A stretch of DNA of 64,000 bases, from the NCBI GenBank assembly GCA_963770035.1, contig CAVYON010000016.1, forward strand, positions 41,895-105,894, in the 5' to 3' direction. Below are positions 48,243 through 57,479 of the stretch, piece by piece; within the stretch, counting starts at the first letter, position 1, and each line of letters begins with the position of its first letter. The notes under the pieces are model-generated. The model had not been told where the DNA came from. It was given only the letters and a program-made list of their open reading frames with translations, and made no database searches. A program made the position numbers and the translations under genes. This DNA is from Roseiarcus sp963770035 (GTDB taxonomy: Bacteria; Pseudomonadota; Alphaproteobacteria; Rhizobiales; Beijerinckiaceae).

Positions 48243-48334
48243 CGCCCCCTCCTTGCTCGGTCGCCCTCACAAGCGCGCTCAAGGGCCTTCCCCGTTCGGT
48301 CGACCCGAAGGCCGTCCAAACCGCCGCGCCGTCG

Positions 48335-49180
48335 CTACCCGGCGTCGCCGTCCGCCTGATGACCGCCGCTCAGCGGCACGAACGGGATGACCTTGCCGCC
48401 AAAGATGTCTGAACGCGCCACGGTCGGCGTCCCGTCCGCGCTGGACCTCTTGACCACCTTGAGGATGTGCTGCGCGCCGGGCGGCCCTACGGGAATGACC
48501 ATGATTCCGTCCGAGCGCATCTGCTGCAGCAGCGGCGGCGGGATGTGATCGATGCCGCAGGTGACGATGATCTTGTCGAAGGGCGCCGCCTCCTCCCACC
48601 CGTAATAGCCGTCCGCGCTGCGGGTCACAATGTTGGCGTACTCGCGGTAGCCCGCGCCGATCAGTCGGTCGTACACGCCCCGCGTGCGCGCCGCGAGCTC
48701 GGGGATGATCTCGATCGTATGGACGTGCGGGGTCAGATAGCTCAGCAGCGCTGACTGGTAGCCGGAGCCGGTGCCGATCTCGAGCACCTTCTCGCTGTTG
48801 CGCAACTGGAGCGCGCTGGTCATCCGCCCCATCGTGCCCGGCGGGGTGATGGTGACGCCGAAGCCGATGTCGAGGTAATGGCCGACATAGGCCTGGTCCT
48901 TGTCCTGGGGCAGGACGAATTCCTGGCGCGGCGTCAGTAGGAACGCGCGTTTCTCGGCCGGCGTCCACAGGTCGTTGAAGGCGAGCACCTCCTTGTAGCG
49001 GTCGAAGCGCCGCTCGAGATACACCGGGTCCTCGTTGAGATGCGCCTTGCCCCAGAGAACGAAGGCCGCCTTGTCGGTCAACGGAGGCGACAATTCGCCG
49101 GTGGAAGCAAGCGCCGTCGCGGCGGGCGTGGCGAGCGCCGTCGCGGCCGCTCCGATCAAAAATTCGCGTCTTCCAATCAT
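48335..49180 (-). CDS. Exported protein-L-isoaspartate O-methyltransferase-like protein
   Basis: 281 residues. Begins with a Tat-like signal (RREFLIGAAATALATPAATALAS) and then a PCMT/PIMT fold: motif I VLEIGTGSGYQSALLSYL, post-I VHTIEIIPELA, and DKIIVTCGIDHIPPPLLQQM. Classical PIMT is cytosolic and repairs damaged aspartyl residues with S-adenosylmethionine; an exported form is unexpected because that cofactor is not normally available outside. The enzyme could act before export, bind something else, or the signal could be an anchor. ATG 49180 with GAGGGG upstream. Confidence 0.82.
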   Translation of the reverse strand: MIGRREFLIGAAATALATPAATALASTGELSPPLTDKAAFVLWGKAHLNEDPVYLERRFDRYKEVLAFNDLWTPAEKRAFLLTPRQEFVLPQDKDQAYVGHYLDIGFGVTITPPGTMGRMTSALQLRNSEKVLEIGTGSGYQSALLSYLTPHVHTIEIIPELAARTRGVYDRLIGAGYREYANIVTRSADGYYGWEEAAPFDKIIVTCGIDHIPPPLLQQMRSDGIMVIPVGPPGAQHILKVVKRSSADGTPTVARSDIFGGKVIPFVPLSGGHQADGDAG

Positions 49181-49270
49181 CCCCTCATTGGTCCTTTTTC
49201 CTGATTCGCCGGCCCCCCGCTTCGGCCAATTTTGTGGCGCAAGCGTGAAATCCGAGCGCTTCGTCGCGAT

Positions 49271-50116
49271 TTACTGCGCCATATTCTTATGTAGAAAAGC
49301 CATCAGCTCCGCCATGGCGCGGCGTGCGGCCGCGGCGTCGAAGGCGAGCGTCATGCCCAGCACCCGCTTGCCGCCGGCGAAGGCCGGATCGTCGAAGCAA
49401 TGGCCGGCGCCGGGCAGGACGATCAGCCGCACGCCGGGTTGGCCCTCGGCCAGCCGCCGGCAGTCGGCCGCCGGCGTCACCTCGTCGGCGTCGCCGACGA
49501 CGATCAGGGTCGGGATGGCGAGTCGCTGTCCCGCCTCATTGGCGCAGGGCGGATAGAAGGCCGCCGCCGCCCGGAACGCGAGGCCGTCTGGCACGCCATG
49601 CGCCCCGCCGGACGGCGACACGGCCACGGCCAGCGCTCCGTCCGCGCCCTGCGAGAAGCCGACGATTGCGACGCGCCCGGCGTCCACGTCGGGCCGGCGT
49701 GCAAGCTCGGCGAGCGCGCCAAAGGCGTCGGGGACGAGCTGAGGGAAGCCAACGCTGCAGGTCTCCTTGAGGCCGCGGGTCGAGAATTCATCGACGAACA
49801 GCGCGACATAGCCCGCGCGAACCAGCGCGGTCTCGATCGCCACCCGGTTCGAGGGCAGCCCAAGGCAGGACGGGAGCAGCACGACCGCGGGAAACGGCCC
49901 GGCGCCGGGCGGCTTTGCAATATACCCGGCGATCGGCTCGCCAGCCGCATTGGCGAAGCGCTCGAGCCGGTCGGCCGAGGCGGGCGAAGCGGCAACGAGG
50001 AGGACCAGAGCGGCCAGCGACGCGACGACCCCTGGCGCCGGCGCCAAGACGACCTGGCGCCAAGTCCATCCCGACCTGAGCCAAGTCCATGCCAACATTT
50101 TGTAGGCCTTCCCCAT
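49271..50116 (-). CDS. Dienelactone-hydrolase-family protein, exported
   Basis: 281 residues. N-terminal hydrophobic segment (VVASLAALVLLVAASPASA) as signal, then an alpha/beta hydrolase: nucleophile elbow GFSQGADG with Ser in place of the Cys of true dienelactone hydrolase, the acid in VVGDADEVTP and His in GAGHCFDD. It likely hydrolyses an ester in the periplasm. ATG 50116 is chosen since upstream codons are not family-like; ATG 50095 is possible. Confidence 0.85.
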   Translation of the reverse strand: MGKAYKMLAWTWLRSGWTWRQVVLAPAPGVVASLAALVLLVAASPASADRLERFANAAGEPIAGYIAKPPGAGPFPAVVLLPSCLGLPSNRVAIETALVRAGYVALFVDEFSTRGLKETCSVGFPQLVPDAFGALAELARRPDVDAGRVAIVGFSQGADGALAVAVSPSGGAHGVPDGLAFRAAAAFYPPCANEAGQRLAIPTLIVVGDADEVTPAADCRRLAEGQPGVRLIVLPGAGHCFDDPAFAGGKRVLGMTLAFDAAAARRAMAELMAFLHKNMAQ

Positions 50117-50724
50117 TGCCGTTTTGAGCCTTTCAAAGAGGACGCCCGCAAAGGATGATTTTTGTGACCGCCAACGACGACGCCCTACGGCCAACACCGC
50201 CAAGCCATAGGGCGCCCTTTGGACGCCCGTCTGACGACGGGCTATGGCATGGTCCCCCCGCGCTCACGCGCAGGCGAGGAAAGGCGCGCCGCCTCTCCTC
50301 CCCCGTGTAGCGTAGCGAAACGGGGGGGACCATCCGCAGGTGGTGGAGGGGACGCGCCGCGGGCGGCCTGGGAGTTACACGACATTTTGCAACCGTCCAG
50401 CCTGATGTCGTCGGCCGCTGTTGTAGGGCCGGATCGTCGACCCGGCCGCGGCGCGGTCAGCGATGTCAGCGATCGCGCCCGACAACGGCCCCGCCGACCG
50501 CACACCAAGCATAGCCCCGTTTCACTCGGATTCTGGAGCAGGGAATTCGGATCGTCGGAACAGGACATCCATGCGCCCGAACAGGAAAAGCCTCGACGCC
50601 GGGACCGATCTCGACTTCGGCGGCAGCCGCCGCCCGGCCGGGGCCCGCCACCGGCGTCGTCCGGCTGCGCCGCGGGCTTGCATGAACCGGCCTTTCCGAC
50701 TAGTTTCCGCGCCGCTCAAAAAGG
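50117..50724. other. Intergenic stretch with two repeat types
   Basis: Contains a CCCCCGT...ACGGGGG hairpin at about 50299-50327 and copy 4 of the TGTAG two-hairpin repeat. Otherwise no gene is recognisable before tRNA-His. Confidence 0.5.
50422..50483. repeat. TGTAG two-hairpin repeat, copy 4 (diverged)
   Basis: Starts TGTAG (50422-50426). First hairpin GGCCGGATC/GA-CCCGGCC around GTC; second hairpin GCGCG...CGCGC with a longer loop. The closing arm reads CCGACA instead of CTACA. Confidence 0.5.
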
Positions 50725-50801
50725 GCCGCCATAGCTCAGTTGGTTAGAGCGCTAGATTGTGGATCTAGAGGTCCCCCGTTCGAGCCGGGGTGGCGGTACC
50801 A
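50725..50801 (+). tRNA. tRNA-His (anticodon GTG)
   Basis: 77 bases with CCA end. Anticodon arm CTAGA-TTGTGGA-TCTAG gives GTG. The discriminator is A and position 72 is T facing G1, with no paired extra G at -1: this is the unusual alphaproteobacterial tRNA-His form, which supports the taxonomic call. Confidence 0.95.
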
Positions 50802-50972
50802 TATGAGATCATTGAAGAATTTCTCTTGCGCCGCATTCGCCTTCCTCGACCGACAAAGCGCGTCCGGGACGGTCCGACGAATGCGGTGAATAGAGCGTCG
50901 AGCAGAGGTGTTCTAACGAAACGCCTGGTAGTCGGGTTCGGGCGGGTACTCGGACCCTTTCGGAGAGACGCG

Positions 50973-51581
50973 ATGACCAGCTTTCGATTGGCGAGCGCAG
51001 TCGCCGTTGCGGCGCTTTTGGCGGCGGCGCCTCCCGCCCGGGCGGCGGAGCCCGTCCATGTCCGCGGGGCGATTATGAGTTTGGACAGTTCGACCCTGAC
51101 CGTGAAAACCCGCGAAGGCGCAACCGCCGCCCTGGCGCTAAAGCCCGGATGGAAGGTAACCGGCGTCGCGGCTGCCTCGGTCGGCGACATCAAGCCTGGC
51201 GATTTCGTTGGGATCGCCTCGCTCCCGCGGGAGGCGGGGGGAGACGGCGCCGTCGAAGTCCTCGTCTTTCCCGCAGCCATGAAAGGGACGGGCGAAGGCA
51301 GCTATCCCTGGGATCTGAAACCCAACAGCACCATGACCAACGCAACCGTCTCCAGCGCCGTCAAGGATGTCGAGGGGCGAACTCTTACCCTCTCTTACAA
51401 GGGCGGGGAAAAGACAATCTCGGTCCCCGACGGTACGCCGGTCGTGACCTTCGCCCAAGCGACGCAAGCGGACCTGAAGCCAGGCGCACCCGTGTTCGTT
51501 CCGGCCGAGCGCGGCCGGGACGGCACCCTTTCGGCCGGGTTCGTCGTCGTCGGCGAGAACGGCGTCGCGCCGCCGATGTAG
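50973..51581 (+). CDS. Exported protein of unknown function
   Basis: 202 residues. Signal peptide (LASAVAVAALLAAAPPARA) then beta-strand-rich sequence with two similar halves: HVRGAIMSLDSSTLTVKTRE and TVSSAVKDVEGRTLTLSYKG, each followed by a PGDFVG/PGAPVF turn, suggesting a duplicated OB- or DUF5666-like barrel. CGGAGAGA precedes the ATG. No function can be given. Confidence 0.75.
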   Translation: MTSFRLASAVAVAALLAAAPPARAAEPVHVRGAIMSLDSSTLTVKTREGATAALALKPGWKVTGVAAASVGDIKPGDFVGIASLPREAGGDGAVEVLVFPAAMKGTGEGSYPWDLKPNSTMTNATVSSAVKDVEGRTLTLSYKGGEKTISVPDGTPVVTFAQATQADLKPGAPVFVPAERGRDGTLSAGFVVVGENGVAPPM

Positions 51582-51836
51582 GTCGCGCGGCGCGATATTG
51601 GCGCGTCCCTTCCCGTCTCCGTTTCTCGTATAGCGGCGCAAACGAGGGGCTTGCCTCGCCTCAGGGGCCGATAGCGAAAGTGCGCCAGGCCGTACGCGAC
51701 GCCCGGCGCGGGAATTGCGCCAGATCAATGCACACGCCCCCGCGATTGGCCGACGCTGGGGAATATCAGCGCCGGTCACCCATCATAGTCTTCTGCCTTA
51801 GACGAGCCACCTGCCTGCGTGGGCGGGGATCGTCGA

Positions 51837-52052
51837 GTGCAGTATCAGCTCCAATTCGTCAATGGCTCCAACAACGTCATCCGCGAATTGAGCGTCGAGG
51901 CCGGGAGCGGCGCTGACGCTTTTTTTGTTGTCGCGAACGACTGGCCGGTCCACGCCGTCCAGGTGCGCGTGGTGGACCGAAACGATCGCGTCCTTCTTGT
52001 ATCCAGGCCCGGCCCGCGAAAGAAGGTTCGGACGGGCTCGCCTCGACGTTGA
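51837..52052 (+). CDS. Possible small hypothetical protein
   Basis: 71 codons from a GTG: VQYQLQFVNGSNNVIRELSV, followed by a Val-rich, strand-like stretch ending in a basic tail. The reading is protein-like in its first 55 residues, with few biases, and the tail looks like run-on, so the real end may be lost to a frame shift. GTG 51819 is an alternative start. No known family. Confidence 0.4.
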   Translation: MQYQLQFVNGSNNVIRELSVEAGSGADAFFVVANDWPVHAVQVRVVDRNDRVLLVSRPGPRKKVRTGSPRR

Positions 52053-52301
52053 GGGCGTTGGGCAACTCCCCCTTGGCGCGGCGGCGATCCCGCGAAGATC
52101 GTTCCGTTGACCCAGATCAAGGCCGAGCCCGCCGAAATCTGAAAGGGTCGGCAATGTTGGAGTCGTCCACGGGCATAGTCTTCCGGTGCGGAGTCGTCTC
52201 TCCGCGCTCGCATCAGGCGCTTCGCCGACGATCGCGCTCCCTGGCGTCCCCTTTAGGCTCCCCGCGTGTGCGCGCGGCTTGAGCGGCATGAGGAAAATAT
52301 C

Positions 52302-52636
52302 ATGAAAACCTATGTGATCATCGACGTCGAGATCGACGATCCGATACGCTATCAGGAATACAGGGAGTTGCCGGGGCGCGGCGTAGAGTCGGCGGGGGGA
52401 AATATCTGGTGCGCGACGGCGCGCTGAAGGTCCACGAGGGCGACTGGACGCCGCGCGACCTCGTCCTTCTCGAGTTTCCCTCGGCCTGGGCCTGGAACAC
52501 ATTCTATAACGGGCCGACCTACCAGGGGCTGAAGGAAATCCATGATACCTGCAGCTCCGCGCGGATCGCCAGTGTCGAAGGGCTGCTTGAGTCGCAAGTC
52601 TTCGACATGCGCCAGCTTGCCAACTCGCCTGCCTAA
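52302..52636 (+). CDS. DUF1330-family protein, apparent frame shift
   Basis: About 111 residues if one G is added to the GGGGGG run at 52394-52399: MKTYVIIDVEIDDPIRYQEY then AGGKYLVRDGALKVHEGDW and LVLLEFPSAWAWNTFYNGP. These are the landmarks of the DUF1330 ferredoxin-like-fold family (about 95-110 residues, dimeric, function unknown). Read as it stands, the first frame stops after about 40 codons. AGGAAAATATC precedes the ATG. Confidence 0.75.
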
Positions 52637-52828
52637 ACGCCGCAATGGCCTTCGGGCGCGGTGGACGACATGCCGATCATCGGCGCGACTGCTGCAACGC
52701 CGACCGGCGACGCCGCTAAGCTGCGCCGCGACTACTCGACCTTGCCAAGGCCGAGCTGAGCGGGGCGAAGTTAGGCCGCTCGCTCTGTCGGAGACAACAG
52801 CGCAGAGTTCTCCTCGGTCTAAAGCCCC

Positions 52829-53023
52829 ATGATCCGCATAGAAGTTAGCGCCGCCGCCTACGCCGCGGTTGTCGACACGCTCGGCGGCGGAGCCATACAG
52901 GACCCGCAGTGAAGCCCGTCGGGCGGCTACTCGCTGAACGTCGAGCCTCGCTGGCTCCACCGACTCACGGCCCAGAGACAGCCCGACGAGAGGTTGAGCG
53001 ATGTGATCCTGAGGCTAGACTAG
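52829..53023 (+). pseudogene. Small antitoxin-like protein interrupted by one stop codon
   Basis: 64 codons in one frame: MIRIEVSAAAYAAVVDTLGG at the start and a second part ending ERLSDVILRLD. A single TGA at 52910-52912 splits it. The layout (MIRIE... start, GGY..L middle, SDVILRL end) resembles a small family of putative antitoxin or DNA-binding proteins known to me from Hyphomicrobiales, in which an Arg stands near this position; CGA to TGA is one transition. It ends 14 bases before the IS630 remnant. Confidence 0.5.
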
Positions 53024-53138
53024 TCGCCCGAGTCGCTCAAAATTGGGGGTATAGTCTCTTGAGTTTGACGCGGGCATCGTTGGTGGTGAACTGCCAATCG
53101 GCTTTGGCGTGATGTTTGTTTCGGTGCGCCTCCCAAGC

Positions 53139-54342
53139 GCAGCTTATTGCGTTGTCCCAGGTTTATCCACATTTGGTGTCGTCGGCACGGTAGCCGCTTG
53201 ATTTTGGCCGCCATTTTCCGCGCCGCCGATGCTGTCCTGACGCATTCCGGTCGCGGTCTTTCTGCGTCTCGGCGCTCGGCGGGGCGTCGCGGTTCCCTTG
53301 CGCGGATTGGCGCGGCCGATGATGTCCCAATAGCTCGCGGGCGCGTGATGCGCCGTGAGGCCGAGCACGGTTTCGAACGAAGCGTGGCGATAGAAGCGGC
53401 GGTTGTAGCGGAACACGAACTCGTTGAGATAAGTATCGGCGTGCTTGCGGCGCAGTCCGTGATAGGTGCCCAATCCCCACCGCTTCACCAGGGCGAAGAC
53501 CCTATAAATCCAGGGCAGCACGATGTGCGTGGCCATCTTGCCGACGATGCGCGGATCGTGGCGGTAGTCGGTCAATCCTGGATACGAGGCGTGGCCGTCC
53601 GTCAGCAACGTCGCGCCGGGCTTTACATTGGCTCGCACGAAAGCCTCGATCGAGGCCGCCGTGTTGTCGGCGATCACCGCGAGGCGGACGCGGCCTGAAC
53701 GGGTATCGAGATATTTTGCGTGTTTGCGGCGCGGTTTGGACAGGTGGGTGTCGCGTTCGATCACCTCGACAGCGCCGATGATGAGGATTTTGCCCGCGTC
53801 GCCGGGCTCGAAAAACATATCGCCTTCACGGAAAGGGATTTCGGCCTGATCGACTTCGACGACGCCTTCGAGAAGTTCGCGATCCGGATCGACCATCGAG
53901 CGCCGCAGTTTCTGCGCCAGCAGCCAAGCTGTTCTGTAGGTGAGGCCGAGTTGATCCTCCAACTGCCGCGCCGACATGCCGTTGGAATGTGTCGCCATCA
54001 AATGGCCGGCCCAGAACCACGCCGTCAGCGGCAGCCGCGTGCGGTGCATCGCTGTGCCCGCCGTGATCGAAGTCTGACGACGGCAGCCATAGCACTCGAA
54101 GGTGTATGCCCGGCTCTTCAGCGCGGCGGCGCGATTGCCGCCGCAGGAAGGACACACGAAGCCGCTTGGCCAGCGACGGTTGAACAAGAAAGCCGCACAG
54201 CTCGCCTCGTCGGGAAACTCCTTCTGGAATTCGGTGAGTGATCGCCCCCTTGCCACAGGCTGTCCCTTCGGAGCCCCGAAGCGCGGCTCAACCAGGACTG
54301 GATACCACATTTAGGCGAACCTGGGACAACGCAAGAAGCTGC
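53139..54342 (-). mobile_element. IS1595-family insertion sequence, complete, with 8-bp target duplication
   Basis: 1204 bp. Terminal inverted repeats of 25 bases (53139-53163 and 54318-54342) match at 24 positions. TCCCAAGC is repeated exactly on both sides (53131-53138 and 54343-54350), the 8-bp duplication expected for IS1595. The target is the 3' part of an IS630 transposase; joining the flanks at one TSD copy restores its reading IAAWEAHRNK. The element carries one intact transposase gene. Confidence 0.93.
53144..54310 (-). CDS. IS1595-family transposase
   Basis: 388 residues. N-terminal zinc ribbon (CPSCGG...CYGC, about residues 52-76), helix-turn-helix (GMSARQLEDQLGLTYRTAWL) and a DDE-type ISXO2-like catalytic domain: VVEVDQAEIPF, LLTDGHASYPG, and YLNEFVFRYNRR at its end. 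The C-terminal 50 residues are low-complexity and basic. The stop lies within the terminal repeat. It looks intact and could be active. Confidence 0.93.
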   Translation of the reverse strand: MWYPVLVEPRFGAPKGQPVARGRSLTEFQKEFPDEASCAAFLFNRRWPSGFVCPSCGGNRAAALKSRAYTFECYGCRRQTSITAGTAMHRTRLPLTAWFWAGHLMATHSNGMSARQLEDQLGLTYRTAWLLAQKLRRSMVDPDRELLEGVVEVDQAEIPFREGDMFFEPGDAGKILIIGAVEVIERDTHLSKPRRKHAKYLDTRSGRVRLAVIADNTAASIEAFVRANVKPGATLLTDGHASYPGLTDYRHDPRIVGKMATHIVLPWIYRVFALVKRWGLGTYHGLRRKHADTYLNEFVFRYNRRFYRHASFETVLGLTAHHAPASYWDIIGRANPRKGTATPRRAPRRRKTATGMRQDSIGGAENGGQNQAATVPTTPNVDKPGTTQ

Positions 54343-54426
54343 TCCCAAGCGGCGATCTCTTTTCCAAGCGTTGGCTTGTCGGGAATGCGGCGATCGAGGC
54401 ATTGGTTGGTCAGGACGGCAAGTTCG

Positions 54427-54450
54427 GATTTAAGCCATGATTTAAGCCAT
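54427..54450. repeat. 12-bp tandem duplication inside the IS630 remnant
   Basis: GATTTAAGCCAT occurs twice in direct succession. On the coding strand it creates TAA stop codons within the DDE domain, so it is a real inactivating lesion and not a sequencing indel. Confidence 0.9.
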
Positions 54451-55618
54451 GTCGAGCCAGCTTCCGTGTTTAGGCGTATAATGCCACTCGAAACGCTTGG
54501 CGAGGCGGCGAGCCTCCTCTGGCGGGAAGGCCACGTAGAGCGAGGCCGCCGTGTGCGTGCTCAGGTTATCCTGAACCAGGACGATCTGTTTGGCGTCGGG
54601 AAACGCACCTGCGCGTAATCGCCGGCGGCGTGATGGTCGGTGACCTTGACTTTGCGCCAGCCCTCCAACGGAGCGAACGTCATGAATATGTTGGCCACGC
54701 CGTTGCGTTCGTACTCGTAATCGTACCGGATCGGTTGCCCCGGCTTGGCTGGGATCGGCTTGCGCGTCTCTATGACCAACTGTTTCGACGTTTCATCGAG
54801 ACAAACCAAGGGCCGCTCGAGATCACGCGGCTTTTGGTAGGTTTCCAGCACGTCTTCCATCGCTGCGACGAAGGCGGCATTGGCGTCAGGTGGAATCACC
54901 CATTGCCGATTGCGGTGCGGTTGGAGAGTGTTTTTTTAGAGTCCGTCCGATCGTGTTGTCGCTCGCTTTCTCGACGATGTTCAGTTCGACGACCTTCTCT
55001 TCGAGCAGCCGCAGGCTCCAACGCGCGAAGCCCTCGGGAGCCGGAGAGCAGGCCAAGGCGATCAACTTGGCCTCGGCCGCGCCGTCGAAAATTCGGGGAC
55101 GGGCGGAATTCGGATTGTATTTGCGCAGCAGGGTCGCCTCGAACCCTTCTTCGACCAATTGTCGCCGTGCGCTACCGACGGTGTTGACGCTGGTGTCCAA
55201 CGCCGCCGCTATTTCGTGGTCCGTCCAACCTTCTCCCGCCTCCGACGCGTCCGCTTTGAGCAGGATCCTCGCCCTCGTGATCAGTTGCGCCGATCGCTTG
55301 CCTGAGCTGATCAACGCCTCAATCCGCTCGCGCTCATCCGCGCTCAATTTCACAACGTACTTCTTCGCCCCAGTGCTTGTCCCTGCCACGAATCATCCCC
55401 ATCCTCGCCCCGCCGGCGCAGGCACAGAGATTCAGAAATGCCACCAAGTTTCAAGGACGCGAGCGACTAGTCTAAGGCGATAGGCGATTGGCTCGCCGAA
55501 GGGGCTCGCTCCGCTCCTGATGCAGAGGATATGGTCGGTTGTGCGACCAACTCGTCGCCTGTGAGATATCGTTATCGCGAGTCGGCGTATTTGTGCGGGC
55601 CCTGCATCCTCAATTCAC

Positions 55619-56731
55619 CCTAAATCCGGCAGTTGGCCGATGTGACGTTCGCGCGGTCAGCGATATTTCGCGTTTAGGTTGCATCAGCTTGGCGCGAGGC
55701 GGGGCGGGGCCCTGAGGAGACGTCCGTCGAGGAACGCCTGGAAGGCGTGCGACAGGATCGCTCGCCAGGTTTGCAGGCGGGTCAACTGCTCCGCATTTTT
55801 GGCCAGGCCCCGCAGGAAGGCGGCGACGGCCGCAAGCGCCTTGGCGGCGGGCTCGGCTCTCGCGTGCGAACTCGTCACGCGGATCGTCGTTTGTCGTGCG
55901 TGCCGCGTCCGCGTGGCGATCGCCGTCAGGAACAGCGGGCGGCTGGTGATCGCCTCGCGGTGGAAGTCGGGCTCGGCGAGACGGACGAAGATGTTCCACC
56001 AGTTGTAAAACAACCCGAGCAGCCGGGCCGCGAGCCGGCAACGGGCAAGGTCATGCGTCGTATAGCCGCCCCAACCCCATTGGTTCTTCATCTCGTCGAA
56101 AATGTTCTCTCCATCGCCCCGGTCGCGATAGAGCTGACCGAACGCCTCCGTGTCTTCATCGAGCGAGGTGACCAGAACCGAGTATTCGTAGATTTCCGTC
56201 GCCTCGCCGATCTCGACGAACGCAAGTTGCGGCGGGCCGCCGTCGTCGCTCGAGGAAAGCCCCACGGCGTCCTTCAGCCGCCGCCTGAGCACGATCACGC
56301 GCCGCTGACGGCTCCAGCCCACCAGCCGAACCTTCCCCCGGGCTCTTCGACCCAGGGGCCTGGCCGGCGTCGACCCATTCGCGCGACGAGGCGAGCTTCT
56401 CGATCATGCGCTTGACGTTGGCGGTCAGCCGCAGCTTCAAAAGAAACGGAAGCGCCCGCGGCTCCGCCTCGCGCATGATCTCCTCGTTGCCGAAGCCGCG
56501 GTCGCCCCGCAGCAGCGCCGGCCACAGGTCGCGCGGCAGACGATCCAGCAGGCCCACAGGCTCGGCGCGCTGTGTCTGGACGCATGCTCGTCGCCGGGAC
56601 TGACGTCGACATCGAGGACGAGACGCGTCGAAGCCATCGAATACGTGTGATAGCAGTGGCTTGGACGCCCCGGCTTCTTGGGATTGTAGCCCAGCACGGC
56701 CCCTTCCTGATGACCGTAGAGCGGCTTGATC
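55619..56731 (-). mobile_element. IS1380-family remnant
   Basis: One end appears to start at CCTAAATCCGGC (about 55619), similar to IS1380-type ends. The other end is replaced at 56731/56732 by an IS66 terminus (GTAAGCGG). The contained transposase is broken. Confidence 0.7.
55684..56731 (-). pseudogene. IS1380-family transposase, 5'-truncated and frame-shifted
   Basis: From the IS66 junction the coding strand reads TIKPLYGHQEGAVLGYNPKK, STRLVLDVDVSPGDEHASRH, then in a second frame LLRGDRGFGNEEIMREAE and LKLRLTANVKRMIEKLASSR, then in a third LDEDTEAFGQLYRDRGDGEN and FDEMKNQWGWGGYTTHDLAR. These are DDE blocks of IS1380 transposases. The N-terminal part is missing and there are at least two shifts (near 56575 and 56340), so it is nonfunctional. 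Confidence 0.85.
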
Positions 56732-56794
56732 GTAAGCGGCACGGCGATCGCACCTACAAAATCGCACGGCATCCGATAGCATCCAGAGCGGGCA

Positions 56795-57262
56795 GTGGAT
56801 GCGTCGGATATCGCCGTGAAGAATGACAGTCATAGTGACACTCATAGAGACAGTCGCACAGGCGATGATCGCTATCGCCGAGTCGAGTTGATCACCGGGA
56901 CGCCGCGCCATATGCGCAGGAGTGATGAGGAGCGGGCTCGAATTTTGGCGGAGAGCTTTGAGCCGGGCGCGAATATCGCAGCGGTGGCGCGTCGGCACGG
57001 GGTCAACGGCGGCCTGCTACATTATTGGCGAAAACGCGCAAGGGCGCAGGCTCTGGAAGCGACGTTGACGCAGGCGCCACTGTTCGTCCCCGTAGCGATT
57101 GCCAAGCCGAGTGAGATGGGCGGTAACGAAGGCGCGCGTGCATCGGCGTCGCCCCGACGGATGATTGAGATTGAGACGGCTGGCGCGCGCGTTCATGTTC
57201 CCGAGGGCGTTGACGCCAAGACGCTTTCGGTTGTGTTGGCCGCGCTGGGTCGCGCGTCGTGA
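56795..57262 (+). CDS. tnpA: IS66 TnpA (copy 1)
   Basis: 155 residues. Helix-turn-helix region EERARILAESFEPGANIAAV then ARRHGVNGGLLHYWRKRARA, and C-terminal IETAGARVHVPEGVDAKTL. Differs from the copy at 63017-63484 at one visible residue (Tyr for Cys in LLHYW). Overlaps tnpB by four bases. Confidence 0.88.
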   Translation: MDASDIAVKNDSHSDTHRDSRTGDDRYRRVELITGTPRHMRRSDEERARILAESFEPGANIAAVARRHGVNGGLLHYWRKRARAQALEATLTQAPLFVPVAIAKPSEMGGNEGARASASPRRMIEIETAGARVHVPEGVDAKTLSVVLAALGRAS

Positions 57263-57454
57263 TAGGCGTTCGCAGCGAGTTGAAGGTATTGGTGGCGTCG
57301 CGGCCGATTGATTTCCGCCGCGGGGTCCATGGCTTGGTTGCGCTGGTCGCGCAGGCATTGGGGGCCGATCCCTACTGCGGCAATATCTTCGTCTTCAGGT
57401 CGAAACGGAAAGATCGGCTGAAAATCTTGACCTGGGACGGGACCGGGATGGTCC
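57259..57454 (+). pseudogene. tnpB: IS66 TnpB (copy 1), truncated
   Basis: Starts at a GTG overlapping tnpA: VIGVRSELKVLVASRPIDFR, KGV-like block HGLVALVAQALGADPYCGNI, then DRLKILTWDGTGMV. The coding sequence is cut there by the next IS66 terminus; codons after 57454 are foreign (they read through a 9-bp repeat). About 65 of the usual 117 residues remain. Confidence 0.85.
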
Positions 57455-57479
57455 GTAAGCGGTACGAGCATACACCTGT

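Larger units (their letters stand above)
53037..55389 (-). pseudogene. IS630-family transposase, dead and split by IS1595
   Basis: The N-terminal half (54886-55389) has the helix-turn-helix, ITRARILLKADASEAGEGWT with DHEIAAALDTSVNTV. The DDE half follows in another frame after a 7-A run (54931-54937 on plus), with CLDETSKQLVIETRKPIPAK. A second shift comes after QVRFP, and a 12-bp tandem duplication (54427-54450) puts stops into GSWLDMA. The last 34 codons (HRNKHHAKADWQFTTNDAR onward) lie beyond the IS1595 insertion, at 53037-53138. Several independent lesions show it is inactive. Confidence 0.85.
56732..57454 (+). mobile_element. IS66-family partial element (left end, tnpA, start of tnpB)
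   Basis: Begins with the IS66 terminus GTAAGCGGCACGGCGATCGC at 56732, cutting into an IS1380 transposase, and stops inside tnpB at 57454 where another IS66 terminus (GTAAGCGG, 57455) begins. The sequence is nearly identical to the inverted copy at 62785-63547. tnpC is absent. Confidence 0.8.
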
